Source: Ancistrus triradiatus (Eukaryota > Chordata > Actinopteri > Siluriformes > Loricariidae). Taken from it: a stretch of DNA of 64,000 nt. This document shows, piece after piece, positions 1 through 11,081 of this stretch. The notes under the pieces were generated by a model that worked only from the letters and a program-made list of their open reading frames with translations, was not told the origin of the DNA and did no database searches. The stretch is taken from contig JAJAGP010000337.1 of the NCBI GenBank assembly GCA_025084515.1, positions 1 to 64,000 on the forward strand, written 5' to 3'. The translations under genes and the position numbers were made by a program. Position 1 is the first letter of the stretch; every line of letters starts with the position of its first letter.

Positions 1-158
1 TCTGTAAATCCTATAAACTTTATTTCACTTCTCAAATATCACTGTGTTCATCTGCTATAAGATATATTTAACTCAAGTTGCTGATCTGAACAACCAATGA
101 TTTATAAACTAAAATCATGAAAATTATCAGGGGTGCCCAAACTTTTCATACGACTGTA
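1..158 (+). mobile_element. Tc1-like element end fragment (family A)
   Basis: Matches, in reverse complement, the left terminal repeat of the two full copies at 12642 and 55179. It ends in CGACTGTA, the element terminus, beside a TA. The rest of the element is outside the window or deleted. Confidence 0.8.
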
Positions 159-1091
159 TATCCTGTGTGTTAAGCAGGGAACATATATAATGCAATTACA
201 AGATTAGCTATCTTTTTTTGCCATGCACCTTCACACGCCTTGGCAGCAGAAACCTTATATTGCTTTTTATCTAAAAGTCCTCAAAAGGCCTTTAAAATAA
301 TGGTTTGCTCTTCAGCTGTGAAAAATACTGCTTTAGACGGTTCCATCTCCAACTTTTCCAACAAACATTTGAACCAACTCAGCACTTTTGAAAGTGCATG
401 TCCACAGTAGTTAAAGAGAAAAAAACTGGCTCAACTTAATGAGCTGTTAAGCAGCATCGTTGTACAAACAAAGCCAGTGCGTGAATTTTTTGGTTTATTT
501 AAGTTGGCTATCATACTGAAACCCCATAGTATTTGAGCATGACACAATGGTACAGCTATCAGATCTGCCCCACACCTCATGCTCCTCAAGAGCCAACCAA
601 TCAGACAGCTCCAAATCATGTGACACACTCACTAGCACATAATGACAGCAGTCTGGATTCAGATTTAGGATTGGAGCTAAATCTGATGGGACCATCTGAC
701 CTGAACATTACATTAAAATCAAGAAAAGGAGGAAACTAAAACTGAATAATCAGCAGGACTTTGGATTAACTGTTAATTACAAAACAAATAATCCAGATTC
801 CTTCCTATTTTCCGGATATTTGTCTAACCACTGCAAAAATGTCTCACTGTTTCAGAGAGCCACATTTAAACTGCTCCTGCACTGCATGTAGAAATGCAGA
901 AAGTACCAGAACCTTTAGTACTTTAAATGGGAACGTACCAAAATTTCCAGTTCAGGTTCATCAGCAGTATTAATTTTTTTTTTATATAAGGTGCCGTTCT
1001 AATCTCTGTTTAATGTTGTACAGACTGATTGTTCTTATGAATGTGTTAAGAGGAAATGGTCTTTTGCTGTTAGTAAGATTTTTCTGCTGTT
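159..1091. other. AT-rich DNA without recognised feature
   Basis: No reading frame with recognisable homology, terminal repeat or tandem repeat. A 68-codon frame at 533-739 has no features I recognise and is probably chance. Confidence 0.4.
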
Positions 1092-1300
1092 TAGCGAGGC
1101 ACAGTGGCTTAGTGGGTTGCACTGCCATCTCACAGCAAGATGGTCTTGGGTTCACAGGGTTGGGAGCACCCTGGGTCCTTTCTGTGTGGAGTTCTAATGT
1201 TCTGTCCCTGTTTGTGTGGGTTTACTCTGGTTTCCTCCCACAGTCCAAAGACATGTGTGTTAGGTTAATTGATTACACTAATTTGGCATTAACTTGAGTG
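1092..1300 (+). repeat. tRNA-derived SINE-like repeat (HE1-like)
   Basis: Begins GAGGCACAGTGGCTTAGTGG, a tRNA-like A-box region, and contains the conserved body CTTTCTGTGTGGAGTTCTAA and CCTCCCACAGTCCAAAGACA seen in many vertebrate SINE copies. A second, antisense copy lies at 37155-37365. Family name is from memory of the consensus. Confidence 0.65.
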
Positions 1301-1354
1301 TGTGTATATGTATATACTGACGCTAATAGTGATGTTAAATAAATAAAAAGTATT

Positions 1355-1605
1355 AAAAGTAGATAAAGAGAACCCAGTTAAACAAATGAGACAAAAATAT
1401 TGTACTTGGTCATGTATTTACTGAGGAAAATTATTCAATATTACATATTAGTGAGTGACAAAAGTATGTATGTGAACGTTTGTATGTGAAAGTATGTGAA
1501 CCTTTAGGATTAGCAGTTAAGTTGAAGGTGAAATTAGAGTCAGGTGTTTTAAATCAATATGATGACAATCAGGTGTGAGTGGGCACCCTGTTTTATTCAT
1601 ATTGA
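1355..1605 (+). mobile_element. Tc1-like element 5' end fragment (family B)
   Basis: Matches the terminal region of the element at 35123-35712 in reverse complement (AGATAAAGAGAACC..., AAACAAATGAGAC, then GGTGTGAGTGGGCACCCTG). The transposase coding part is missing. Confidence 0.7.
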
Positions 1606-1639
1606 CTGTCAAAAGTTAACACTGCTGTGCTGTCTGTGG

Positions 1640-1950
1640 CTGAGAGAGAACGCTGACCACTGACGCGTGGATTGTGAGGATCTGGCAACCCAGACCCATT
1701 AGCGCCGATTTTGCACAGGACGCACGCTGTTTTGTAGCTGTTAGCAGTTTATTACCTTTTAACTATTTTAATTCTTGATTGCATCTGTATCGCATATATA
1801 GTACATTTTACAACATCTTAATCTTTTTATTCTAGTACCGACAGATTATATTTTTTGCCACTAATCGCTATTTAGTAACTTTACAGGTATACCGGCTTGT
1901 GTTTGCAGTAATTAGCCATTAGCTAATTACCAGAGTTGTGTCTGTTTTTT
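1640..1950 (+). mobile_element. L2-like LINE 5' UTR fragment
   Basis: Matches 39028-39300, the leader of the L2-like LINE, including GGATCTGGCAACCCAGACCC and TTTACAGGTATACC. No ORF1 follows; the sequence passes into a Tc1 fragment, so this is a truncated or rearranged copy. Confidence 0.65.
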
Positions 1951-2094
1951 GCAGTAGTGTGTGTTTTAATAACTTTTTTACAGCCTTTTCCCACCTTCTT
2001 TCTTTTTTCTGAGACTTAGTTTTTTGTGACGTTTTGTATTAACTGTCCATCAACGCTTTAATCAAGCATTGCATTGGACCATTGGATCTTCACT

Positions 2095-2614
2095 CGGCAA
2101 CCCACATTGTCTTCCAGCATGACAATGATCCCAAACACACCACTCGGGCAACAAAAGAAGTGGCTCCGTAAAAAGCATTTCAAGGTCCTGGAGTGGCCTA
2201 GCCAGTCTCAGCCCCATAGAAAATTTGTGGAATGAGTTGAAAGTCCGTGTTGCCCCAAAACATCACTGCTCTAGAGGAGATTTGCATGGAGGAATGGACC
2301 AAAATACCAGCTACAGTGTGTGCCAACCTGGTGAAGACTTACAGGAAACGTTTGACCTCTGTCATTGCCAACAAAGGTTATGTTACAAAGTATTGAGTTG
2401 AACTTTTGTTATTGACCAAATACTTATTTTCCACCACAATTTACAATGAAATTCTTTAAAAATCCTACAATGTGATTTCCTGGATGTTTTTTTCTCATTT
2501 TGTCTCTCATAGTTGAAGTGTACCTATGATGAAAAGTACAGACCTCTCTCATCTTTCTAAGTCGAAGAACTTGCACAATCAGCGACTGACTAAATATTTT
2601 TTTGCCCCATTGTA
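2095..2614 (+). pseudogene. Tc1-like transposase 3' half (family C)
   Basis: The + strand encodes remnants such as VFQHDNDPKHTTRAT, WLRKKHFKVLEWPSQS and PIENLWNELKV, the second Asp and the Glu region of the Tc1 DDE domain, but with frameshifts. It ends in the terminal inverted repeat that closes GCCCCATTGTA. The N-terminal half is absent. Confidence 0.85.
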
Positions 2615-2615
2615 A

Positions 2616-2681
2616 GTGTGACAAACATGCAAAAAAAAATGGAAATCAGGAAGGGGCAAACACTTTTTCACACCACTGTAT
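2616..2681. repeat. Tc1-like terminal fragment (family D)
   Basis: Repeats the outer end of the element at 5186-7079: GTGTGACAAACATG, then GGAAATCAGGAAGGGGCAAA, then CACACCACTGTA. A third copy is at 52400-52499. Confidence 0.7.
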
Positions 2682-3387
2682 AGCAAACAGGTTACATTCG
2701 TCTCATCCATATAATTTATGTGTGAAATGTTTGTACAAGCAAATTGTATTCTGGTAAAGTTTAACATAATTGTAAATTGTTATGCAGGTTAAGTGTGTTC
2801 ACAGAAGGGCTTAATATATTTATATTTTTATATTATTTTTCAGGTGCAGGTTTCAGTGGTATTCCTTCTCCAATAACTACAACTCTGGTATCTGCTGCCA
2901 CTACTATCAACCACCTTCCTTCTTCTGGCCAGCCTACCTTTGATACAGATATGCCTCCATCTATCACTGGCTGAGCTCTTCCTCACTCCTCTCCTTCACA
3001 TCAGGTCTTTACCAGAGAACAGACTCTGTTCCTAATTGATCTGATGCATGAGGACCTGACTAGCAGTAATGCAGATTTGCCAATATCTTTGTCTGAGTTG
3101 GGGGCTAGAGTGTGTGGCCAAAAAAGGCTGTTTTGGATGGAAATATCACAGAAACTAACCGAGCAGTTTAGTTTCCAGTTTGAGCAGGAAAAACTGCAGG
3201 AAAGTGGGCAACCCTAGAGGATTCTTTCAAAAAATAAGACATCAACAAATGTTGTGAAGTTTGAATTCTATGATGAAATGGAAGCACTGATTGGAAGAAA
3301 ACATGATGTTGACTTTCCAGTCATAGGCACTGCAAGAAGTGTGGAAATCAAGAAACCAAAGGCACTTACAAGGGCTACTTGAAGGCC

Positions 3388-3907
3388 TACCGTATTTTTC
3401 GAACCATAAGGCGCACTTAAAATCCTTTAACTTTCTCAAAGATCGACAATGCGCCTTAAAATGCGGTGCGTCTAATGTATGAATTAATTCTGGGTGAGCT
3501 TTCTGACGTAGAACCGATTGTAGATGGTACACGGCGCTCATAAATCTGTCAAAATGTTTTAGCACGGTCTTGGTAAATTACGAAGCTTACGGCAACCGTA
3601 GTGCGCAGCATCACGAAGCGGATTTCAAACTGAACGCTATCGATCACGCAGTACAACACGGACATAGAGCTGCTGCGAGAGAATTCAACATTAACGAATC
3701 AATGGTACGGCAGTGGAGGAAGCAAAAAGACGCCCTGCGCCAGGTAAAGAAAACAAACTGAGCTTCCGAGGGAACTTAAGAGTTTTGTTTCATTTAATGC
3801 GTCTTATAACCCGGTGCGCTTTATGTATGAAAATAGATCCGTTAGCAGCCGATCATTGATATTGTGTCTTATAATCCGGTGCGCTTTATGGACCGAAAAA
3901 TACGGTA
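3388..3907 (+). mobile_element. Pogo-like MITE, copy 1
   Basis: Terminal inverted repeats TACCGTATTTTTCG and CGAAAAATACGGTA with TA target. Internally it keeps the N-terminal HTH of a pogo/CENP-B-type transposase: FKLNAIDHAVQHG, then AAAREFNINESMVRQWRKQK. The DDE domain is deleted, so it needs a transposase in trans. It interrupts the Myb/SANT-like ORF. Confidence 0.85.
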
Positions 3908-4044
3908 GTTCTCCTTCGCTGAGTAAGCTGTACCCACATCGTTCCACAACCACTACCAGCAGGCCATCATCTCCTTCAGCTACCTCTGAATCCTCAAGTG
4001 CATCCACCATTGGTCCTGCAAGTCATTAAAGGAAGAAAAATCAG

Positions 4045-4321
4045 GCGGGGCGCCATGAACTTTGACTCCATGACTTTAGTTTCGCTCTTAGATTTATCAT
4101 CTACGCCACCCAAGGAGGTTGGGTCCCTTTTTGAGTGTTGGTCCTCACAAGGTGTCTTCCTATAACACTCAGGAGTTTTTCCTTGCCTCTGTCGCCCTAG
4201 GCTTGCTCAATTTGGGAATGGACGTAGTTATTAGGAGATAATCTAAACTTGTAAAGTTGCTTTGAGATAATGCTCCATTGTAAAAAGCGCTATATAAATA
4301 GATCTGACTTGACTTGACTTG
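4045..4321 (+). repeat. L2-like LINE 3' tail
   Basis: Matches the 3' end of the LINE at 43930-45789 (TAGATTTATCATCTACGCC, then AAAAAGCGCTATATAAATAG) and ends in a CTTGA tandem tail. Only the 3' UTR is present, as expected of a heavily 5'-truncated insertion. It interrupts the Myb/SANT-like frame. Confidence 0.8.
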
Positions 4322-4454
4322 ATCAAGTAATCGAGTTCCTAAGGGAATCTGAGGAAGCTACCCAGAGGTAACATGAAGAGATCATGCAACAGATAACTGC
4401 ATCTCAGAAGTCTTTTTTGAGCCTAATACGTGGTTTTCTAGATAATCAGTAAAG

Positions 4455-5184
4455 CCTACTCCTGCATGTGGTCTTGTATGTCTTGTAATTGCTCCCACAG
4501 TTAATTTATTCACACCAACCTGCTTGCCTATTGTAGATTCACTCTTCCCAGCCTGGTGCAGGTCTACAATTTTCTTCCTGGTATCCTTCAACAGCTCTTT
4601 GGTCTTGCCCATGGTTGAGTTTGGAGTCTGACTGTTTGAGGCTGTGGACAGGAGTCTTTTATACAGATAACAAGGTCAAACGGGTGCCATTAATACAGGA
4701 AACGAGTGGATAAGAGCTTCTTAAAGAAGAAGTTACAGGTCTGTGAAAGCCAGAAATCTTGCTTGTTTGTGGGTGCCCAAATACTTATTTTCTACCATGA
4801 TTTACAATTCAGTTCTTTAGAAATCCTGCAATGTGATTTCCTGGATTTTTTTTCTCATTTTGTCTCTCATAGTTGAAGTGTACCTATGATGAAAATTACA
4901 GACCTCTCTCATCTTTCTAAGTCGGAGAACTTGCACAATCAGTGACATTTACATTACATTTACATTTACAGCATTTAGCAGACGCCCTTATCCAGAGCGA
5001 CTTACAATTGGTACAATCTTACAATCCAAGCAACTGTGAGTTAAGGGTCTTGGTCAAGGACCCAACAGTGGCAGCTTGGAAGAGGTGGGTTTTGAACCCT
5101 GGACCTTCTGGTCCAGAGTCCAGTACCTTAGCCACTAGGCTACCACAGTCCCAGTGACTGACTAAATACTTTTTTGCCCCAATG
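4455..5184 (-). pseudogene. Tc1-like 5' half (family C), antisense
   Basis: The minus strand encodes the Tc1 N-terminus MGKTKELLKDTRKKIVDLH and then IGKQVGVNKLTVGAI, the paired-like HTH, before the frame fails. The right end closes GCCCCAATGTA. It carries a V-SINE at 4947-5151. The catalytic domain is missing. Confidence 0.85.
4947..5151 (-). repeat. V-SINE-like tRNA-derived SINE, antisense
   Basis: Reverse complement reads GTGGTAGCCTAGTGGCTAAG at the tRNA-like head and GTCGCTCTGGATAAGGGCGT then CTGCTAAATGCTG at the conserved 3' part. CAGTGAC is duplicated on both sides (4940-4946 and 5152-5158), a target-site duplication inside the Tc1. Other copies are at 37675 and 42715. Confidence 0.8.
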
Positions 5185-5185
5185 T

Positions 5186-7079
5186 AAGTGTTTTGGAACA
5201 TCCAATCAATTTAAATATTAGTCAAAGACAACACAATAAACACAAAATGCAGTTTTTACATGAAGGTGTTTATTATTAAGAGAAAAAAAAACTCCAAACC
5301 TACATGGCGCTATGTGAAAAAGTGACTGCCCCTAAAGCTAATAACTGGTTGGGCCACCCTTAGCACTAACAACTGCAATCATTTGCGATAACTTGAAATG
5401 AGTCTTTTACAGCATTGTGGAGGTATTTTGGCCCACTCATCTTTGCAGAATTGTTGTAATTCAGCCACATTGGAGGGCTCTCAAGCATGAATGGCCTTTT
5501 TACAGTCATGCCACAGCATCTCAATAGGATTCAGGTCAGGACTTTGACTAGGCCACTCCAAAGTCTTCCTTTTGGTTTTTTTCAGCCATTCAAATGTAGA
5601 TTTGCTCGTGTGTTTTGGATCATTGTCCTGCTGCAGAACCCAAGTTCGTTTCAGCTTGAGGTCACAAACAGATTCTTCAGGATTTTTTGGTAGTAAGTTC
5701 CATTTATCACAGCAAGTCTTCAAGGTCCTGAAGCAGTAAAACAGCCCCAGACCATCATACTATCACCACCATATTTGATTGTTGGTATAATGTTCTTTTT
5801 TTGAAATGCTGTATAACATTTATGCCAGATGAAATGGGACGCACACCTTCTAAAGAGTTCAACTTTTGTCTCGTCAGTCCACAGAATGTTTTCCCAAAAG
5901 TCTTGGGGATCATCAAGAAGTGTTTTGGAAAAAAATGATTTCTTTAATGTTCTTTTTGCTCAGCAGCGGTTTTCGTTTTGGAGCTCTGCCATGCAGGCCA
6001 TATTTGCCCAGTCTCTTTCTTATGGTAGAGACATGAACACTGACCTTAACTGAGGCAAGTGAGCCCTGCAGTTCTTTGGATGTTGTTGTGTGTAACGGCG
6101 TGAGCCGAATGGGAAGCAGGAGACGAATGCAGGTTCAAAATTAAAGGGGTGATTTATTAATAAGCAAACAAACTAAGGCAGACACAGCGAAAGGAACAGG
6201 CGAGGACTGAAAATGGGTGGATAACGAAAGCGGGGCCGAAGCCGAAAACGGGTATGAAACAAAACACAAAACGAGGAAGTGAACCTAACGTGCCAAACCT
6301 GGGGATGTGAGGGACGCGGACGAGCATGGACCAGACCGGACGGCGTGCGTTTGGGAAGCGAGACGGGGAACGGCGCGTAGGGACGCAACCGACATCAATA
6401 ATCCGCGGTGACGGTGAGGTGAGTGCGGTTTAAATAGAGTGTGGGTGTGATGGTGAAATGAGGAACAGGTGCGTGTGATGTGACGTGCGCAGGTGACGCT
6501 GGCGTGGTGGCCAGCGAGCGTGACATTGTGGGGTCTTTTGTGACCTCTTATGAGTCTTGGGGTAAGGTTGGTCAGCCGGCCACTCCTGGGAAGGTTCAGC
6601 ACTGTTCCATGTCTTGGCCATTTGTGGATAATGGCTCTCACTGTGGTTTGCTGGAGTCCCAAACTTTAGAAATGGCTTTATAACCCTTTTCCAGACTGAT
6701 TACTCGATTACTTTCTCTCTCAATTGTTCCTATTTAAGTGATGTCCTGATTGAGAACAGGTGTGACAATAATCAGGACTGGGTGTGGCTAGAGACAGTGA
6801 ACTCAGGTGTGATAAACCATAATTAAATTATGTTTTAACGAGGGGTGGGGGGTGGGGCGGATCACTTTTTCACACAGGGCCATGTAGGTTTGGATTTTTT
6901 TCATTTAAATTCATTTCATTTAATAAACACTTTCATTTAAAAATTGCATTTTGTGTTTACTGGTGTTGTTTCTGACTAATATTTAAATTGGTTTGATGTT
7001 CCAAAACGTGGAAAAAGTGTGACAAACATGAAAAAAAACGGAAATCAGGAAGGGGCAAACACTTTTTCACACCACTGTA
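5186..7079 (-). mobile_element. Tc1-like element (family D), antisense, with solo LTR inside
   Basis: Minus-strand transposase remnants at 5481-5723 include VLQQDNDPKHTSKSTFEWL and WPSQSPDLNPIEMLWHDCKK, the D and E of the DDE triad. Inverted subterminal sequences near 5190-5260 and 6950-7010 (ACACAATAAACACAAAATGC and its complement) mark both ends; the left tip is cut by the neighbouring Tc1. Frames are broken and a 435-bp LTR sits in the middle. Confidence 0.85.
6091..6525. mobile_element. Solo LTR with 5-bp TSD
   Basis: Starts TGTAACGGCG and ends GAGCGTGACA, flanked by TTGTG on both sides (6086-6090 and 6526-6530). TG..CA ends with a 5-bp duplication indicate an LTR left by recombination between two LTRs. 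Base composition is more GC-rich than the Tc1 around it. Family not determined; strand not certain. Confidence 0.8.
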
Positions 7080-7450
7080 TAAGACATGATAAAAATATTA
7101 TAAAAAGGGAAATCTACACCTGTACGTGTGATTTTGTTGAGTTTGAGCTCGATTGTCAAGGCCTCATCAAGATACAGGGCAATAAAACCATGAGGTTGAT
7201 ATAAAACATCTGTCACTGGATTGGTAAGGGCTGAAACTCAGTACAACTTGTTTGCTGCATCTGCGAACACTGTACAATAGATCAGAAAAATGTTACATAC
7301 AAGCAAACAAAGCATATGGTAAGGTCCACCAATATGTGATGCAGCTTGTTATTACACTGAATGTACCTAAACAACACAAAAATATATGTGCACAAAAATC
7401 GATATCTGTGCATGAGCCAACACTTTCTGGGTTTTCAGAGTTTTGTTGTC
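7080..7450. other. Unassigned DNA
   Basis: No recognisable coding sequence or repeat. Frames at 7019-7204 and 7252-7518 are short and cross into repeats on one side. Confidence 0.35.
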
Positions 7451-7556
7451 AAGTCAGATTTATTTATATAGCGCTTTTTACAATGGAGCATTGTCTCAAA
7501 GCAACTTTACAAGTTTAGATTATCTCCTAATAACTACGTCCAATCTCAAATTGTAA
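7451..7556 (-). repeat. L2-like LINE 3' tail, antisense
   Basis: TCAAGTCAGATTTATTTATA then TAGCGCTTTTTACAATGGAG, the reverse complement of the LINE 3' end. Only about 100 bp remain. Confidence 0.75.
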
Positions 7557-8127
7557 TTCCTCATCAACATGAGTGCAAATTGCACAAATTGTACACAAGC
7601 TTGAACTGTACAGTTAAAATCCAAAACCAGCAAACTAAAACTTTTATAGTCTACTGTAGTAGTGGCATCCATGCTGGCAGCTGCCTTGACGTTTTGTAAC
7701 TGACACGCCCCAGCCTCGGAAAATGGGGGCTTATCGAAACATCCGAGTTTCCCACTAGTAAATATGTGATCCCATCATGATCAGATCCTCATCTTGTAAA
7801 TAAGATATTTCCGATATCACTTGAAGGCAGCTGTGGTGGAAACTTTTCAAACGTGGGTGAACAAAGTCACACAGACACTAGTGCTGGAATAGAGCAGTAG
7901 ACAACCTTTATTATCTGTGCGCGCAGAGATGAACTCAAATACAGCAATGCCCGAGCACTTGTATGAGAGTGGATGAGGAGGGAACAAGGCTTCCTCCCTT
8001 TTCGGTTATGTGCAGGTTTAGGCATACAGGAGAGCTGTGTCAACAACTCATCAATCTCAAACAGGGTCTCCTGCTCAGAGATAAAAACCAGAGATAAAGA
8101 CCAGAGATAACTACCAGATTCTGTGCA
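7557..8127. other. Unassigned DNA
   Basis: Contains an ordered stretch from about 7820 with CAGTAGACAACCTTTATTAT, which looks like the tail of a repeat, but I cannot assign it. No coding signal. Confidence 0.3.
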
Positions 8128-9178
8128 TCAACATACTGTGAATAAATGAACTGTGGGAGCAATTGTAAGACACTCGACTGAGTGTCGAGTGGGCGGTCTG
8201 GCTGAACTAGGCTTGGGTCCTCGTGATCTTGACTCATGCATCCTTGCCTTAGAATAAGGGCAGAGCTGGGGGTTCATAGTCAAAGAGTCTTATGGTGATC
8301 AGAGACGTTGGGTTGCTGTCTTCTGTCTTTTCTGCCGCCTTTCCCTCTTCTCCCTGGCCGCTCGTGGGGTTTTGCCAATGTCTCATGTGATCCCTCTTGG
8401 CTGTGTGTTTCCTACCAGTTTCTCCTCTTTTCTAGCTTTCTAAGCTATGCGCTATAAAGCTAATGCTAATGGCCGGCCGGGTTTCTCATGCTAAACACTT
8501 GGCATCAGTGATTTGACAATTTGGCATCAGTGATTGTTAATAAACACTGTGCTCTTAATCAATGAAAACTAATTACATTTTCTGGTTTTCTCTCCGAGCT
8601 GTGTTCCGGCAGTGTCCGGCCCCACACATGATGTACATCTGAAGTTCGCTCTTTTTAGATTTATCATCTACGCCGCCCAAGGAGGTTTGGGTCCCTTTTT
8701 TGAGTCTTGGTCCTCCCAAGGTTTTCTTCCTAGAACTAGGGGTTTTTTTTTTTCCTTGCCACTGTCGCCCTACTAGGCTTGCTCAATTTGAGATTGGACG
8801 TAGTTATTAGGAGATAATCTAAACTTGTAAAAGTTGCTTTGAGGACAATGCTCCATTGTTAAAAAGCGCCTATAATAAATAAATCTGACTTGACTTTGAC
8901 TTGACTTGACTTGACATTACAAGACCATTGATAATCTCCTTCGATCTGGGGCTCCAATCCAAAGATCTCATCCCTGTGGGGTTCAAAATGATCATGAGAA
9001 GCGTTTGCAGCAAAAAATCCCAAACAAACTAACGGAAAGGGAACCTGATGAATGACCCTGCTGAGAGAGCTGGGACCAAAAAGTAACAAGGCTAGCATCA
9101 GTTACACCACTACGCTGAGAGGGAGGGACTCAATCCTGCAGTGCCAGGGCGTTGTCCACACCTGCTTAAGCCAGTTAC
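8128..9178 (+). pseudogene. Tc1-like fragment (family C) split by an L2-like tail
   Basis: The left piece GTGAATAAATGAACTGTGGG then AGCAATTGTAAGAC and the right piece ATTACAAGACCATTGATAAT then CTCCTTCGATCTGGGGCTCC are adjacent parts of family C. The N-terminal/middle coding region is heavily decayed, with no open frame. The insertion carries an approximate duplication (ATTGTAAGAC and ATTACAAGAC). Confidence 0.75.
8174..8922 (+). repeat. L2-like LINE 3' part inserted in Tc1
   Basis: Collinear with 45060-45789 in the LINE 3' UTR: GCATCCTTGCCTTAGA, GATCAGAGACGTTGGGTTGC, then the CTTGA tail at 8890-8922. No coding part. Confidence 0.8.
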
Positions 9179-10662
9179 ACTGGCTCAAAAAAATAAAGGG
9201 AAACACTTAAACAACACCCAATATAACTCCTCCAAGTAAATCAAACTTCTTTCTACGAAATCAAACTGTCCACTTAGGAAGCATCACTGACCTTGACAAT
9301 CAGTTTTTCACATGCTGTTGGTGCAAAAATGGAATAGACAAACAGTGGAAAATTATTGGCAATTAGCAAGACACACTCAATAAAAGGAGTGGGTTCTACA
9401 GGTGGGGACACCACAGACCACTTTTCAGTAGTACCTATGCTTTCCCCTGGCTTGGCTGAGGTTTTTTGGTCACTTTTGAATGTTGATGGTGCTTTCACAC
9501 TCGTGGTTAGCATGAGATGGACCTGTACAACCCACACAAGTGACTCAGGTAGTGCAGCTCATCCATAATGGCACATCAATGCGAGCTGTGGCAAGAAGGT
9601 TTGCTGTGTCTGTCAGCGTAGTGTCCAGAGGCTGGAGGCGTGACCAGGATACAGGCCAGTACACCAGGAGACGTGGAGGAGGCCATAGGAGGGCAACAAC
9701 CCAGCAGCAGGACTGCTACCTCTGCCTTTGTGCAAGGAGGAACAGGAGGAGCACTGCCAGAGCCCTGCAAAATGACCTCCAGCAGGCCACAAATGTGCAT
9801 GTGTCTGCACAAACGGTTAGAACCCGACTCCATGAGGATGGTATGAGGGCCCGACGTCCACAGATGAGGGTTGTGCTCACAGCCCAACACCGTGCAGGAC
9901 GCTTGGCATTCGCCAGAGAACACCAGGATTGGCAAATTCGCCACTGGCGCCCTGTGCTCTTCACAGACTAAAGCAGGTTCACACTGAGCACATGTGACAG
10001 ACGTGACAGAGTCTGGAGAAACCGTGGAGAGCGATCTGCCGCCTGCAACATCCTTCAACATGACCGGTTTGTGGGTCAGTAATGGCGTGGAGTGGCATTT
10101 CTTTGGAGGGCCGCACAGCCCTCCATGTGCTCGCCAGAGGTAGCCTGACTGCCATTAGGTTCCGAGATGAGATCCTCAGACCCCTTGTGAGATCATATGC
10201 TGGTGCAGTACGCCATGGGTTCCTCCTAATGCAGGACAATGCTAGACCTCATGTGACTGGAGTGTGTCAGCAGTTCCTGCAAGATGAAGGCATTGAAGCT
10301 ATGGACTGGCCCGCCCATTCTCCAGACCTGAATCCGATTGAGCACATCTGGGACATCATGTCTCGCTCCATCCACAAACGTCATGTTACACGACAGACTG
10401 TCCAGGAGTTGGCGGATGCTTTAGTCCAGGTCTGGGAGGAGATCCCTCAGGAGACCATCTGTCACCTCATCAGGAGCATGCCCAGGCGTTGTAGGGAGGT
10501 CATACAGGAACGTGGAGGCCACACAAAATACTGAGCCACATTTTGACTTGTTTTAAGGACATTACATCAAAGTTGGAACAGCCTGTAGTGTGTTTTTCCA
10601 CTTTAATTTTGTGTGTGACTCCAAATCCAGGCCTCCATTGGTTAATAAATTTGATTTCCATT

Positions 10663-10664
<2 letters not shown>
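9179..10664 (+). mobile_element. Tc1-like element (family E), + strand
   Basis: The left end is GGCTCAAAAAAATAAAGGGA. Coding remnants run from about 9574: MRAVARRFAVSVSVVSRGW (HTH), WRPVLFTD with the first Asp, then MQDNARPHVTG and SPDLNPIEHIWDIMS with the second Asp and Glu. A stop follows the first Asp at 9969 and the frame shifts near 10075. The right end is lost in an AT microsatellite. A second copy lies antisense at 59688-61545. Confidence 0.92.
9574..10534 (+). pseudogene. Tc1-like transposase (family E), two frames
   Basis: DDE transposase broken into a 5' frame ending at 9971 and a 3' frame 10082-10534 of 150 codons. The catalytic positions remain recognisable, but the stop at 9969-9971 and the nearby loss of bases in the SVMVWGG-type segment prevent a full product. 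Confidence 0.9.
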
Positions 10665-10732
<68 letters not shown>

Positions 10733-10752
10733 CACACACACACACACATATG
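10664..10752. repeat. (AT)n/(AC)n microsatellite
   Basis: About 60 bp of AT repeats followed by TACACACACACACACAC. The reading frames across it, with Ile-Tyr runs, are artefacts. Confidence 0.97.
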
Positions 10753-11081
10753 ACTACATAGATTAGATTACACAACCCAGCTGCGTAGCATCAACCCAAT
10801 AAACCTGCTTGCGCAGTTATTGCTAAATGAAGGGGATTAAGTGAATAGGAAGTTTTCCAGGTAGGCCTAAATAATAGCAATTTTGCATTACAAATGAAAT
10901 ACAATTCACAATACAGCCACTGCAGTTAACTTGTAGAATTTTCATGAGTGTACACTGAGTGCTAGATTTGCCCATGGTGAATATATACAATACATTTAAC
11001 CATACCCTCTCACAATCAATATTTAGTTCTGTTTGCAACTGATCATTTAAACTGTATTCTTGTATTATCTATCATAGGAGA
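10753..11081. other. Unassigned DNA before the Harbinger fragment
   Basis: No coding signal. It may be intronic or flanking DNA of the Harbinger-like element, which has an acceptor-like ATCATAG at its right end. Confidence 0.3.

Larger units (their letters stand above)
2842..4452 (+). pseudogene. Broken Myb/SANT-like transposon-derived ORF
   Basis: After an acceptor-like TTTTTCAG, frames encode FTREQTLFLIDLMHEDL, then VKFEFYDEMEALIGRKHDVD and FPVIGTARSVEIKKPKAL. This pattern is familiar from fish transposon-encoded proteins with a Myb/SANT DNA-binding domain. The C-terminal part resumes after 3907 (Ser/Thr-rich, ASTIGPASH) and after 4321 (VIEFLRESEEATQR, then EEIMQQITASQKSFLSLIRG), a coiled-coil tail ending at TAA 4450-4452. 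The frame has shifts near 2970 and 3215 and two insertions, so it is dead. It could instead be a decayed host gene; the transposon reading is an inference. Confidence 0.5.

Noticed and set aside
9576..10061. A 161-codon minus-strand frame.
   Set aside because: It is the shadow of the Tc1 family E transposase on the + strand.
10500..10775. Frames with long Ile-Tyr runs.
   Set aside because: They translate an AT microsatellite.
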